A stretch of DNA of 23,551 nt. Source: an uncultured Bacilli bacterium (GTDB lineage: Bacteria; Bacillota_I; Bacilli_A; RF39; UBA660). The position numbers were made by a program, and so were the translations under genes. Shown here piece by piece: positions 7,503-13,574 of the stretch (position 1 is the stretch's first letter; every line of letters begins with the position of its first letter). The stretch covers positions 1-23,551 of the forward strand of contig CAKORY010000016.1 of NCBI GenBank assembly GCA_934101795.1, read 5' to 3'. The notes beneath the pieces were generated by a model. That model saw only the letters and a program-made list of their open reading frames with translations. It did no database searches and had not been told where the DNA came from.

Positions 7503-8070
7503 ACGGACAGTTTTTTATAAATAAAGAAATTGGTATAACATACTATGCTACACCAACTTCTTCTAAAACTCTTTAAAAATGGCAACTCTAATATTAAAAT
7601 AATACTAAATATAAAGAATAAAAGTAGTTGCCATGACTAAATTATAAAATACACAAGTCCAAATTACAAACAAAATTCGCGAATTTTTTAAAATTTTTAT
7701 TCCAAATTTACGTAAAACTCAATTAAATATTATTCCAAAAATTTTATATGGTATGATTATTTCTGAGTCTGTTATTACTAATGATATTGCAAAAAACTAA
7801 AAGACTACTTTTCTTTTATTGCTACTGAGTCCATAAAAAAGAGAATACGTAGATTTTTTAATAATAAACTTCCTAACCATGAAGATTTCTATAATTCTTT
7901 AATTTCTTATGTTATTTGTAATTATAAGAAAAAGCATAAGGATAGAAGAATTAATATAACTTTTGACCATATGTTTTCTCATGATAATTATGTTACTCTC
8001 ATGTTTACCATGCGCGTCGGTAAACAACATTTTGTCCAGGTTTTATCGATGTTTTTTCAAAACTGTCCGT
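7503..8070 (+). mobile_element. Internally deleted insertion sequence with 12-bp terminal inverted repeats
   Basis: ACGGACAGTTTT at 7503-7514 is matched by its exact reverse complement AAAACTGTCCGT at 8059-8070, giving a 568-bp element. It contains the N-terminal part of an IS4-type transposase and a short right end. The rest of the transposase is missing, so the element is a MITE-like derivative that could only move with help from a complete copy. Upstream of the transposase start are two hairpins: an imperfect one at about 7530-7556, and GGCAACT/AGTTGCC (7581-7587 with 7626-7632) ending right before the ATG. I see no target-site duplication. The right end lies three bases past the stop codon of the surface-protein gene. 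Confidence 0.78.
7633..8070 (+). pseudogene. Broken IS4-type transposase, N-terminal fragment
   Basis: The frame from ATG 7633 runs MTKL, a TAA at 7645-7647, then continues NTQVQITNKIREFFKIFIP and on to SVITNDIAKN, where a second stop appears at 7798. Removing one lost base there restores the +1-shifted continuation LKDYFSFIATESIKKRIRRF, which stays open to ITFDHMF with the first catalytic Asp, then VGKQ at 8027. After VGKQ the sequence no longer matches a transposase and runs into the right end of the element, so most of the catalytic domain is deleted. The family assignment rests on memory of gut Bacillota transposases with an ITFDHM motif. The damage is one early stop, one single-base deletion and one large internal deletion. 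Confidence 0.7.
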
Positions 8071-8073
8071 CAA

Positions 8074-9357
8074 TCAGTTAATGCGATATGGGTCTGACTG
8101 CGTTCCGGATCCAGATTTGTAAGAAATATCAAAATTCAGATAAAAAGTAGGCCTTACGTATGGTGACTCCTGATTAAATTGCGTATCAGGCGTATACAAA
8201 TATCCTGTTGAAAAAATTGCAAATGAGTTCGTTGTATTGTTAGAGTCTCTAGAAATAGTCCATTCATCTAGTCCCATATACATCCAATTTGCTGATGTTA
8301 CTGCTGAACTATTATAATAGACCAAGTCTTTTGTCCATGCACTTGGGGCTGCTGCAAATGCATAGTCACTCGCATACATTAATCCTATTTTTGATGTTCC
8401 ATCACTAGGACCATATGTTTTGCTGGCATTTGTTATTTCTTCGGTATATATAGCACTTGGAGTACTATCTGTTGCGATTCCACTTACTTTCCATGTAGTA
8501 TCCTCGATCATATTTGACCATGTTGTACCCACGTTATTTAAATAATTTGTATTTAAATTGGTTTTATTTAATTCTGAATATTTCCATTCATTGCATCCAA
8601 TATTTCCACTAGGCATTGGCGCTGCAATAATGTTTTTATTTGCTAAAGGATTTACTACATTTACATTGTTATATGCAACATCAGTTGAGCATGAGCTTAA
8701 TGAAGTCCATCCATACTTGTTGTAACCATAATACGGCCCATCTGTGCCAAGTAAATCCGATGTTGCTAATGTTGCTTTTATCAATTTAACTTGTCGATCA
8801 AATACTCCAATAATTCTATATAAATTATCTTCTGGACATGGACTTGCCATTGACGCAAAACATACGTAATTGTTTGTGGTATCACTTGAACCTGCATATC
8901 TATACGAATTATCTTTTGCTCCATTTGTTAGAGAACTATCATGATAATAAATATTATTATTCCCCTGTATTCCGTTATATTGTGATATAACAAAGTCAGC
9001 CAGCAAAACTGATGGTATCATATCAAAATACACATAACACTTATCTGAAACATTGCCACTCATAAGAACAATTTTATTTGTATCATCCCATGATAATTCT
9101 CCACCGTTTTCGCATTTTGATAATTCAGTGTTAAAAATATAACCTTCTGTTGGCCAACTTTCTCTTGTTGTCATCTCATAATTACCACTACCTGCTTCTG
9201 TTTCAAGCATCATTGAAAGCATATTTTTACTCTTTTTTATATTTGTTTCATCATTCTCATAAACATCTATTGCTTTACTTTGCCTACCTATAAATACCCC
9301 ACTCAAAGTAAAAACTACTAACAAAATTACAAATACAATATTTCTTTTATCCTTCAT
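8074..9357 (-). CDS. Membrane-anchored surface protein, gut-Bacillota type, function unknown
   Basis: 427 residues from ATG 9357, with AAGGTG upstream and a consensus promoter. Residues 7-24 are a hydrophobic anchor or signal. The N-terminal part contains SWPTEGYIFN (67-76), KCENGGELSWDD (81-92) and SDKCYVYFD (104-112). The middle has YYHDSSLTNGAKDNSYRYAG (137-156), where a module starts, then LYRIIGVFDRQVKLIK (179-194). The C terminus is VRPTFYL, then SGSGTQSDPYRIN at the very end. Eight or so cysteines could form disulfides outside the cell. The gene is richer in G+C than its neighbours (about one third in lines I counted), which suggests transfer. The closing signature is shared with the protein at 1351-2526. 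Divergent from it is an XRE regulator, a candidate controller. The IS remnant begins three bases after its stop, leaving the frame intact. Confidence 0.75.
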   Translation of the reverse strand: MKDKRNIVFVILLVVFTLSGVFIGRQSKAIDVYENDETNIKKSKNMLSMMLETEAGSGNYEMTTRESWPTEGYIFNTELSKCENGGELSWDDTNKIVLMSGNVSDKCYVYFDMIPSVLLADFVISQYNGIQGNNNIYYHDSSLTNGAKDNSYRYAGSSDTTNNYVCFASMASPCPEDNLYRIIGVFDRQVKLIKATLATSDLLGTDGPYYGYNKYGWTSLSSCSTDVAYNNVNVVNPLANKNIIAAPMPSGNIGCNEWKYSELNKTNLNTNYLNNVGTTWSNMIEDTTWKVSGIATDSTPSAIYTEEITNASKTYGPSDGTSKIGLMYASDYAFAAAPSAWTKDLVYYNSSAVTSANWMYMGLDEWTISRDSNNTTNSFAIFSTGYLYTPDTQFNQESPYVRPTFYLNFDISYKSGSGTQSDPYRIN

Positions 9358-9398
9358 ACTACACCTTCATATCATAATATCTTACGAATTATACCATA

Positions 9399-9427
9399 AT
9401 TATACTAGTAAAATGTTACGATGTCAA
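9399..9427 (-). promoter_or_regulatory. Consensus promoter of the surface-protein gene
   Basis: On the minus strand, TTGACA (9427-9422) and TATAAT (9404-9399) are separated by 17 bp, a perfect sigma-A promoter. On the plus strand the same bases contain a direct repeat of AATTATAC with an 11-bp period (9388-9406) and a TATACT that could be the -10 of the XRE gene. A regulator bound here would affect both genes. Confidence 0.75.
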
Positions 9428-9440
9428 TAGGTGATAAAAT

Positions 9441-9656
9441 ATGAAACTAATAGCAAATAATTACAAAGCAAATGAAACATTTAAATTCTTACGTCAAGGA
9501 CTTGACTTAACTCAAGAAGAACTTGCCAAAAATATTAAAGCCAGCAAATCCTCAATTGAAAAATATGAATATGGCACAGTTAACTACACTTTTGAAACAC
9601 TACTAAAAATAGCTAAAAAATACAATTTAAACATAATAATTGAAACAAAAAAATAG
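9441..9656 (+). CDS. Small XRE-family DNA-binding regulator
   Basis: 71 residues, essentially a single Cro/C1-type helix-turn-helix. The recognition unit runs LTQEELAKNIKASKSSIEKYE (about 23-43), and TFETLLKIAKKYNL is the fourth helix. AGGTGA is correctly placed before ATG 9441. It is divergent from the surface-protein gene with an 83-base shared upstream region, so that gene is its most likely target, along with itself. A paralogue at 20199-20411 has the same length, the same MK(I/L)xANxYxANE opening, and the same AGGTGA ribosome site. No toxin partner is adjacent, so I do not call it an antitoxin. Confidence 0.85.
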   Translation: MKLIANNYKANETFKFLRQGLDLTQEELAKNIKASKSSIEKYEYGTVNYTFETLLKIAKKYNLNIIIETKK

Positions 9657-9664
9657 CACGCAAA

Positions 9665-9684
9665 AAGCTCCATATAAGGAGCTT
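9665..9684. terminator. Bidirectional terminator between XRE and ytxH
   Basis: AAGCTCC (9665-9671) pairs with GGAGCTT (9678-9684). ATTTTTAATTATTTT follows on the plus strand and TTTTTG on the minus strand. It serves both convergent genes. Confidence 0.75.
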
Positions 9685-9692
9685 ATTTTTAA

Positions 9693-10106
9693 TTATTTTG
9701 TTTTTTTATCTTCTTCTTCAAGTTTAGCAACTATTTTCTTTAAAGCATCAGCAGTAGCTTGTTTTAATTCACTAACACTTTTTTCTACAACTGGTGTACC
9801 TTTTTCAACAGCTAATTTATATAATTCATCAGCTTTCTTTTGTATTTTAGTTGCTTTTTGCTTAGCAATCTTTAAAGCTTTTTCTTTGTCTAAATCTTTT
9901 AATTCTTTTTGAAGTTCATTAACTTTTTTAACAATGCTTTCTTTAACATCTTCAGCTTTAATAGATTTAACTTGTTCTAAAACTTCATCAAATTTTTTCT
10001 TTAAAATTTCTCTAGTTTCCTTTCCAGTCTTCGGAGCAAATAGAAGTCCAAGTCCTGCTCCAACAGCTGCTCCAGCAATAAATTTTCCTAATCCATTTTT
10101 TTTCAT
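9693..10106 (-). CDS. ytxH: YtxH domain-containing protein
   Basis: 137 residues from ATG 10106, one base after the stop of the preceding gene, with AAGGTG inside that gene's end. A GTG four codons earlier is an alternative start. The YtxH signature is clear: a glycine/alanine-rich hydrophobic segment FIAGAAVGAGLGLLFAPKTG (9-28), then a long charged helical tail of Lys/Glu heptads predicted to be coiled coil. In Bacillus subtilis the homologue lies in the ytxGHJ operon, which is induced by general stress. Here it is last in a four-gene operon directly behind a YtxG-like DUF948 protein, the same order. It is probably a membrane-associated protein; its molecular role is unknown even in model species. 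Confidence 0.85.
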   Translation of the reverse strand: MKKNGLGKFIAGAAVGAGLGLLFAPKTGKETREILKKKFDEVLEQVKSIKAEDVKESIVKKVNELQKELKDLDKEKALKIAKQKATKIQKKADELYKLAVEKGTPVVEKSVSELKQATADALKKIVAKLEEEDKKTK

Positions 10107-10107
10107 A

Positions 10108-10395
10108 TTATTCTTCACCTTTATCCTTTCCTTTTTTTCTAAATAATATTTTACTAAATAAATTTCCAGTTACTTCTACTACCTTATCTGTAAAAGAAGC
10201 TATCTTATCAGTTGTAAAATCAATTATACTGAATATTGAATTGAGTGATTCAACCTTTTCATTTACATTATCTACTACTTTTTCTAACTTATTCATAGTT
10301 ATTATAGTCTTAATTCCAAGAATTATTCCTATAGTTAAAAGAGCTATTAAAAGTAAATAAATAACAATAGGTAAAAAGTTTAACCAAAATTCCAC
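10108..10395 (-). CDS. DUF948-like (YtxG-type) membrane protein
   Basis: 95 residues beginning with GTG at 10395. The G-T-G shares its first base with the preceding stop (TAGTG), and GGGGAT lies seven bases upstream. An N-terminal membrane segment (about 5-30) is followed by NKLEKVVDNVNEKVESLNSI, an amphipathic helical stretch typical of DUF948 proteins, and a basic tail RKKGKDKGEE. Pairing with YtxH just downstream supports a YtxG identity. It is shorter than B. subtilis YtxG, and similarity in such low-complexity helices is weak evidence by itself. Confidence 0.65.
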   Translation of the reverse strand: MEFWLNFLPIVIYLLLIALLTIGIILGIKTIITMNKLEKVVDNVNEKVESLNSIFSIIDFTTDKIASFTDKVVEVTGNLFSKILFRKKGKDKGEE

Positions 10396-11315
10396 TAAAT
10401 ATCCCCATCCTCTCTATTATCATACATTGAATCTATTAAATCAAATAAATCATTTTCCAAAGTATCATCATCTTCAACTTTCTCTTTTTCCGTTTTAACA
10501 GGTTCTTCTTTTTGAGTTAATTCTTCTAAATCTTCATCAACCTTTTCATAAACTTCAGAATTTTGAGTTTCAGGTTCTACTACTGGTTCATCTAATGCAT
10601 CTAATTTACTTTTTACATCATCTTTAACATCAACTATTACATCAGATGTATCTTCTAAAAGTTCATCAATAGTTTTAACTTTTTGTTTCTTTTCTTCTTC
10701 ATTTTCTTTTAATTTAACCGTAACAGTTTCTTCATAATAAGTACTTGTTGGTTCAGTCTTTACTTCTTCCCCAAAAGCTTTCTTACGTACACTATTAAAG
10801 TCTAAATTATTAATAGTACTTACTGTATCTTTTGTTTTAATATCTTCCGGTTTATAATCTTCATTTAATATACCATACACTGGTGAAATAATCGGAGATG
10901 GTTTAAATTTCTTCTTTTCCACAGTTTCAGTTCTCTCAATTCTTTCATATCTACCCAAATCATATTTCTTTTCTACTTTTCTCTTTTTTTCATATTCTAA
11001 AACATTCGTAGTTGCTTTAGGTTTAGAAACTCTACTCATATTAGTAAATTCTTCTTCATCAAAATCTGGAAAAGAAAAACCTTTATCAGACTTAAACAAT
11101 TCTCTTTCACTTAAATCTTCATGTTTTTCTTCTTTCGGAGCAACATTTACTGGAGCCTTAGGTATTTCAGTAACTATTGTTTCCTTTCTTTGAGGTTCAA
11201 TTCTCTCAGCAATAGGTTTTTGAACTTCTTTATTTTCCTTTTTAGTATTATTTTCTACTTCATCTTCTTCTACTTCTTCAAATAATATACCTTTAATTTT
11301 ATTAAATAATCCCAT
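10395..11315 (-). CDS. Disordered acidic protein with N-terminal amphipathic helix and conserved-looking motif
   Basis: 306 residues from ATG 11315, which has AAGGTGG five bases upstream; a GTG three codons earlier would overlap that site. The first helix MGLFNKIKGILFEE looks amphipathic and resembles the membrane-targeting start of SepF-type proteins. Nearly everything else is Glu/Lys/Asp/Thr-rich and probably disordered. One stretch stands out at 137-159: KFKPSPIISPVYGILN then YKPEDI, hydrophobic and proline-containing in a charged sea. From memory, similar FxPSPxISPxYGIL stretches occur in proteins of related Bacilli, so it may be a binding peptide for a conserved partner. It lies second in the ytx-type operon, overlapping the next gene by one base. 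A scaffold or adaptor at the membrane is my inference. Confidence 0.65.
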   Translation of the reverse strand: MGLFNKIKGILFEEVEEDEVENNTKKENKEVQKPIAERIEPQRKETIVTEIPKAPVNVAPKEEKHEDLSERELFKSDKGFSFPDFDEEEFTNMSRVSKPKATTNVLEYEKKRKVEKKYDLGRYERIERTETVEKKKFKPSPIISPVYGILNEDYKPEDIKTKDTVSTINNLDFNSVRKKAFGEEVKTEPTSTYYEETVTVKLKENEEEKKQKVKTIDELLEDTSDVIVDVKDDVKSKLDALDEPVVEPETQNSEVYEKVDEDLEELTQKEEPVKTEKEKVEDDDTLENDLFDLIDSMYDNREDGDI

Positions 11316-11328
11316 GATATCCACCTTC

Positions 11329-11964
11329 CTAGTTAATTAAATCTGGGTCAGGAATTTTTGTATCTTCCTCTTTACTAGCATCCTTATCTACAGTTAGATA
11401 ATTACTTTCACTACCCTTTGTATTGAATATATTAAACTCTTCTTCACTAAAATTAAGGACATCATCACCCATTAAATTAGCAATTATACTATCATTATAC
11501 TCAACACTTTTTAATATGTTTATAATAGATAACATAGCTTCATTCAAATTACTCTTATCTACTATCACTTCTATTTTAGCATAATTATACATAATTTCAA
11601 CTAAATATTTATCATTTTTTAATAAATTTACTTCAACATAGCCAAATTTACCATCATATTCCAATTTTTTAGACACCAAAGCATTACTATTAATAGTATA
11701 ATCTTTTGTAACTTTTTTATAGTAACTAACTATATCAACATATAAATAATATTTATATCTAGCATCAGTAATAGACTCATTATATAAAGTACTATCAGAC
11801 ACTCTCATACCTCTAGGAAGATAATAACTATAACCAGTTCTATAAACATTATCTTTATTAGCTCTAGTAGCAATACTATTTATTATATCATCATAGCTTA
11901 GTTTTCTAACATCACTGCAACCTGTTATAAAGAGTAAACATATTATTATTAATATTTTTTTCAT
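11329..11964 (-). CDS. Lipoprotein of unknown function, first gene of the ytx-type operon
   Basis: 211 residues from ATG 11964 with AGAGGTT before it. A basic start, a hydrophobic stretch and FITGC give a clear lipobox with Cys16. The mature part is mixed alpha/beta, with YSYYLPRGMRV (45-55), YKYYLYVDIVSYY (70-82) and a repeated pattern of strands to about 155. The C-terminal 50 residues are acidic and probably flexible. I recall similar YYLPrGMrV lipoproteins in Erysipelotrichia but no function. Its stop lies 13 bases before the next ATG. A TATAAT lies at 11988-11983, though I see no convincing -35. Confidence 0.7.
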   Translation of the reverse strand: MKKILIIICLLFITGCSDVRKLSYDDIINSIATRANKDNVYRTGYSYYLPRGMRVSDSTLYNESITDARYKYYLYVDIVSYYKKVTKDYTINSNALVSKKLEYDGKFGYVEVNLLKNDKYLVEIMYNYAKIEVIVDKSNLNEAMLSIINILKSVEYNDSIIANLMGDDVLNFSEEEFNIFNTKGSESNYLTVDKDASKEEDTKIPDPDLIN

Positions 11965-12062
11965 ATCTAACCTCTACTTATAATTATATCAAAAAAATTT
12001 CAACTAATAAAGTCAAAATTTTACCTATTTTTACTAAAGTACCCATTTTTACTTAAAACTTT

Positions 12063-12111
12063 TGTCGAAGCATGTCGAAACGCTTGCATTATATTTTTTT
12101 ATATGTATAAT
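12063..12111 (+). promoter_or_regulatory. Promoter with two Spo0A-box-like sites, driving an orphan RNA
   Basis: TTGCAT (12084-12089) and TATAAT (12106-12111) are 16 bp apart. Two copies of TGTCGAA, at 12063-12069 and 12073-12079, are spaced exactly one helical turn (10 bp). The second ends four bases before the -35, exactly as at the left edge of the window. Both promoters also share ATATGTATAAT at the -10. The sites match the Spo0A box TGNCGAA, but another regulator is possible. Confidence 0.65.
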
Positions 12112-12116
12112 AACTC

Positions 12117-12272
12117 ACTGTTACCCGAAAAAATAATATATCTATCACTTCTAACCACTTAACTACGGGTAACAACCATGCTAATTATATTTTTACTATT
12201 TATTCATGAATCCTCTTTTGTAGAAAATATAATTAGCCCTACAATCTCAAAGTATATCTTTGAGATTTTTTT
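12117..12272 (+). ncRNA. Orphan structured small RNA, about 155 nt
   Basis: A good promoter ends at 12111 and an intrinsic terminator ends at about 12272. Between them there is no gene with a ribosome binding site. The transcript can form three stems: an 8-bp GTTACCCG/CGGGTAAC (12120-12127 with 12166-12173) closing a 38-nt AU-rich loop; a perfect 14-bp GCTAATTATATTTT paired with its complement (12180-12193 with 12224-12237); and the terminator. I checked for 4.5S/SRP RNA, RNase P, tmRNA and 6S features and saw none. The 3' end overlaps the 3' end of trmB on the other strand by a couple of bases. A 62-codon frame from ATG 12178 lies inside the second stem and has no ribosome site. The function is unknown. 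Confidence 0.6.
12243..12272 (+). terminator. Intrinsic terminator of the orphan RNA
   Basis: AATCTCAAAG (12243-12252) pairs perfectly with CTTTGAGATT (12258-12267) over TATAT, followed by T to 12272. There is no U-run on the minus strand, so it belongs to the plus-strand RNA and not to trmB. Confidence 0.88.
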
Positions 12273-12867
12273 ATTTACTTACATCAACATATTTTATTTT
12301 AATGCCCATATTACTAAATCTTTCTTCATATTCAGTCATAATATTTGGAATATCCTCTTTATGTAAATCATAACTTATTTTATTAATCTTATAACCATAT
12401 TCTTTATATTGTTCTAAGCTATATTCAAATAAATCAACATTATCTGTTTTTTGCACAATATGAGGTCTACCTTTAAATAACTTATCATAAACTGTTAAAT
12501 AATTAATTGAAGTAAGTCTTCTTTTAGCATGTCTATCTTTAGGCCAAGGATCAGAAAAATTAAGATATATTGTATCAATTTTTCCATCAAGCAAATCATG
12601 AATATTTGCTATATCTCCAACTAATATTTTTAAATTACTAGGTTTATACTCATTTATTTTCTTAATCGCAACACTAGCAACACTACTAAATTTTTCTACA
12701 CCAATAAAATTTATATCTGGATTACTAAGAGCCATATTAAGTATAAATTGTCCCTTACCCATACCTATTTCTAAGTGTACTGGATTATCATTATCAAACA
12801 CTCCATCATAATAATAATCACAACCATTTAAAAGTTCATCTTTATCTTTAGGATTTCTCATTCTCAT
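12271..12867 (-). CDS. trmB: tRNA (guanine46-N7)-methyltransferase
   Basis: 198 residues. TrmB uses S-adenosylmethionine to make m7G46 in the tRNA variable loop. The SAM site is HLEIGMGKGQF (31-41). VEKF (57-60) and GDIAN follow. The signature NFSDPWPKDRHAKRRL (103-118) and TEYEERF (178-184) are diagnostic of TrmB. The opening MRMRN matches the usual start. It is slightly short of the typical 210-220 residues but complete. Only a weak AAAGAAG lies before the ATG. It is divergent from the coiled-coil gene at 12918 with a 50-base gap. Confidence 0.95.
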   Translation of the reverse strand: MRMRNPKDKDELLNGCDYYYDGVFDNDNPVHLEIGMGKGQFILNMALSNPDINFIGVEKFSSVASVAIKKINEYKPSNLKILVGDIANIHDLLDGKIDTIYLNFSDPWPKDRHAKRRLTSINYLTVYDKLFKGRPHIVQKTDNVDLFEYSLEQYKEYGYKINKISYDLHKEDIPNIMTEYEERFSNMGIKIKYVDVSK

Positions 12868-12917
12868 ATTATCAACTTCTTTCCATTTAACATATACTAA
12901 TTGTAGGGAGGCTACTT

Positions 12918-13226
12918 ATGAGAAAAAATAGAAACTCATTCTTTACTGAAGCAAACATGAATTATTCCAATTTTCAAGCACAAGCTCCAATGCCTGGAGT
13001 AATGCCTTATGCACAAGGTACTAACTACAATTCATTTTATCAAGGACAAATGCCAAACAATGTTGGAATGCCATATATAGATAATTCAGATTCTATTGAA
13101 AACAGACTTGCAAAACTAGAACGTCAAATAAATCGTCTAAATGCCAGAGTAAATAAACTTGAAAGTTTAAATACAACATTTATAGATGATAATATTGACA
13201 CATCAGGTAATATGTACATGCTTTAA
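12918..13226 (+). CDS. Small Pro/Gln/Asn-rich protein with C-terminal coiled coil
   Basis: 102 residues from ATG 12918, preceded by a strong AGGGAGG six bases away. Residues 15-60 are rich in Asn, Gln, Met, Pro and Tyr, with MPGVMPYAQG and MPNNVGMPY, and probably disordered. Residues 59-84 form a leucine-zipper-like coiled coil: SIENRLAKLERQINRLNARV and on to KLESL. The composition and size resemble small coat-associated or surface-assembly proteins of spore formers. The Cse60-like gene is immediately convergent (the ends overlap by four bases), which makes a sporulation role possible but unproven. There is no signal peptide. Confidence 0.65.
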   Translation: MRKNRNSFFTEANMNYSNFQAQAPMPGVMPYAQGTNYNSFYQGQMPNNVGMPYIDNSDSIENRLAKLERQINRLNARVNKLESLNTTFIDDNIDTSGNMYML

Positions 13227-13393
13227 TTATAAATAATCATTGCACTAAAACAATAAATCTGTTCTTCACCACATACTGCAATTGCCACTTGATACTTGAT
13301 ATCTATTATATCAAAATCTCCAGAATTTAGAAAGCCATTTATAGCACTTTCTAAATCTTTTTCATGTCCTTCATCAATAACTTTAACCTTCAT
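13223..13393 (-). CDS. cse60: Cse60-like sporulation protein
   Basis: 56 residues: it opens MKVKVIDEGHEKDLESAIN (1-19), the middle is DIIDIKYQVAIAV (28-40), and it ends EEQIYCFSAMIIYN (43-56). This matches my memory of the Cse60 family (B. subtilis Cse60 is a roughly 60-residue protein made in the mother cell under sigma-E) in length, in opening, in IIDIKYxVA and in QIYCFSAMIIY. ATG 13393 has GGTGA seven bases upstream. A TATAAT at 13450-13445 is a possible -10, but I could not find a clear sigma-E promoter. The end overlaps the coiled-coil gene by four bases. Some family members are found in non-sporulating contexts, so the presence of sporulation is suggestive only. Confidence 0.8.
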   Translation of the reverse strand: MKVKVIDEGHEKDLESAINGFLNSGDFDIIDIKYQVAIAVCGEEQIYCFSAMIIYN

Positions 13394-13534
13394 TTATTCA
13401 TCACCATTTATATTTTACAACATTTAAAGTAAATAATTTGTCAGATTATAGAATTAATGATACTATTTTTTTAATACTCTTTTTTAACAATGTCCATTGA
13501 AAATTTTTGCCACTTTTACCACTTTTTTTCAATG
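13394..13534. other. Intergenic stretch with inverted repeat, no gene seen
   Basis: About 140 bases between the Cse60-like gene and leuS. It holds a perfect 8-bp inverted repeat CATTGAAA/TTTCAATG around the tandem CCACTTTTaCCACTTTT (about 13495-13534), plus a small CAATG/CATTG dyad at about 13488-13499. No U-run follows, so these are not standard terminators. No reading frame with a ribosome site is present. Confidence 0.4.
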
Positions 13535-13574
13535 AAAAAAGAATTGTTATTTAACAACAATATTAACAATTCTT
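13535..13574 (-). terminator. leuS terminator overlapping the stop codon
   Basis: On the minus strand, AAGAATTGTTA (13574-13564, coding for the RIV near the C terminus) pairs with TAACAATTCTT (13549-13539), which begins with the TAA stop. A T-run follows to 13535. The stem is 11 bp and perfect. Confidence 0.85.

Noticed and set aside
7495..8080. Target-site duplication around the insertion element
   Set aside because: Flanks ACCT and CAAT do not match; a CAAT on both sides is too far from the left end.
9441..9656. Toxin-antitoxin system for the XRE genes
   Set aside because: No small toxin-like gene lies next to either regulator.
12117..12272. 6S, 4.5S or other housekeeping RNA
   Set aside because: No long rod with central bubble, no SRP loop bases, no RNase P or tmRNA signatures.
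12178..12366. A 62-codon frame over the orphan RNA and trmB
   Set aside because: No ribosome binding site, its start lies in a strong stem, and it runs antisense to trmB.
13488..13534. A second leuS terminator
   Set aside because: The CATTGAAA/TTTCAATG hairpin has a 24-base loop and no U-run after it.
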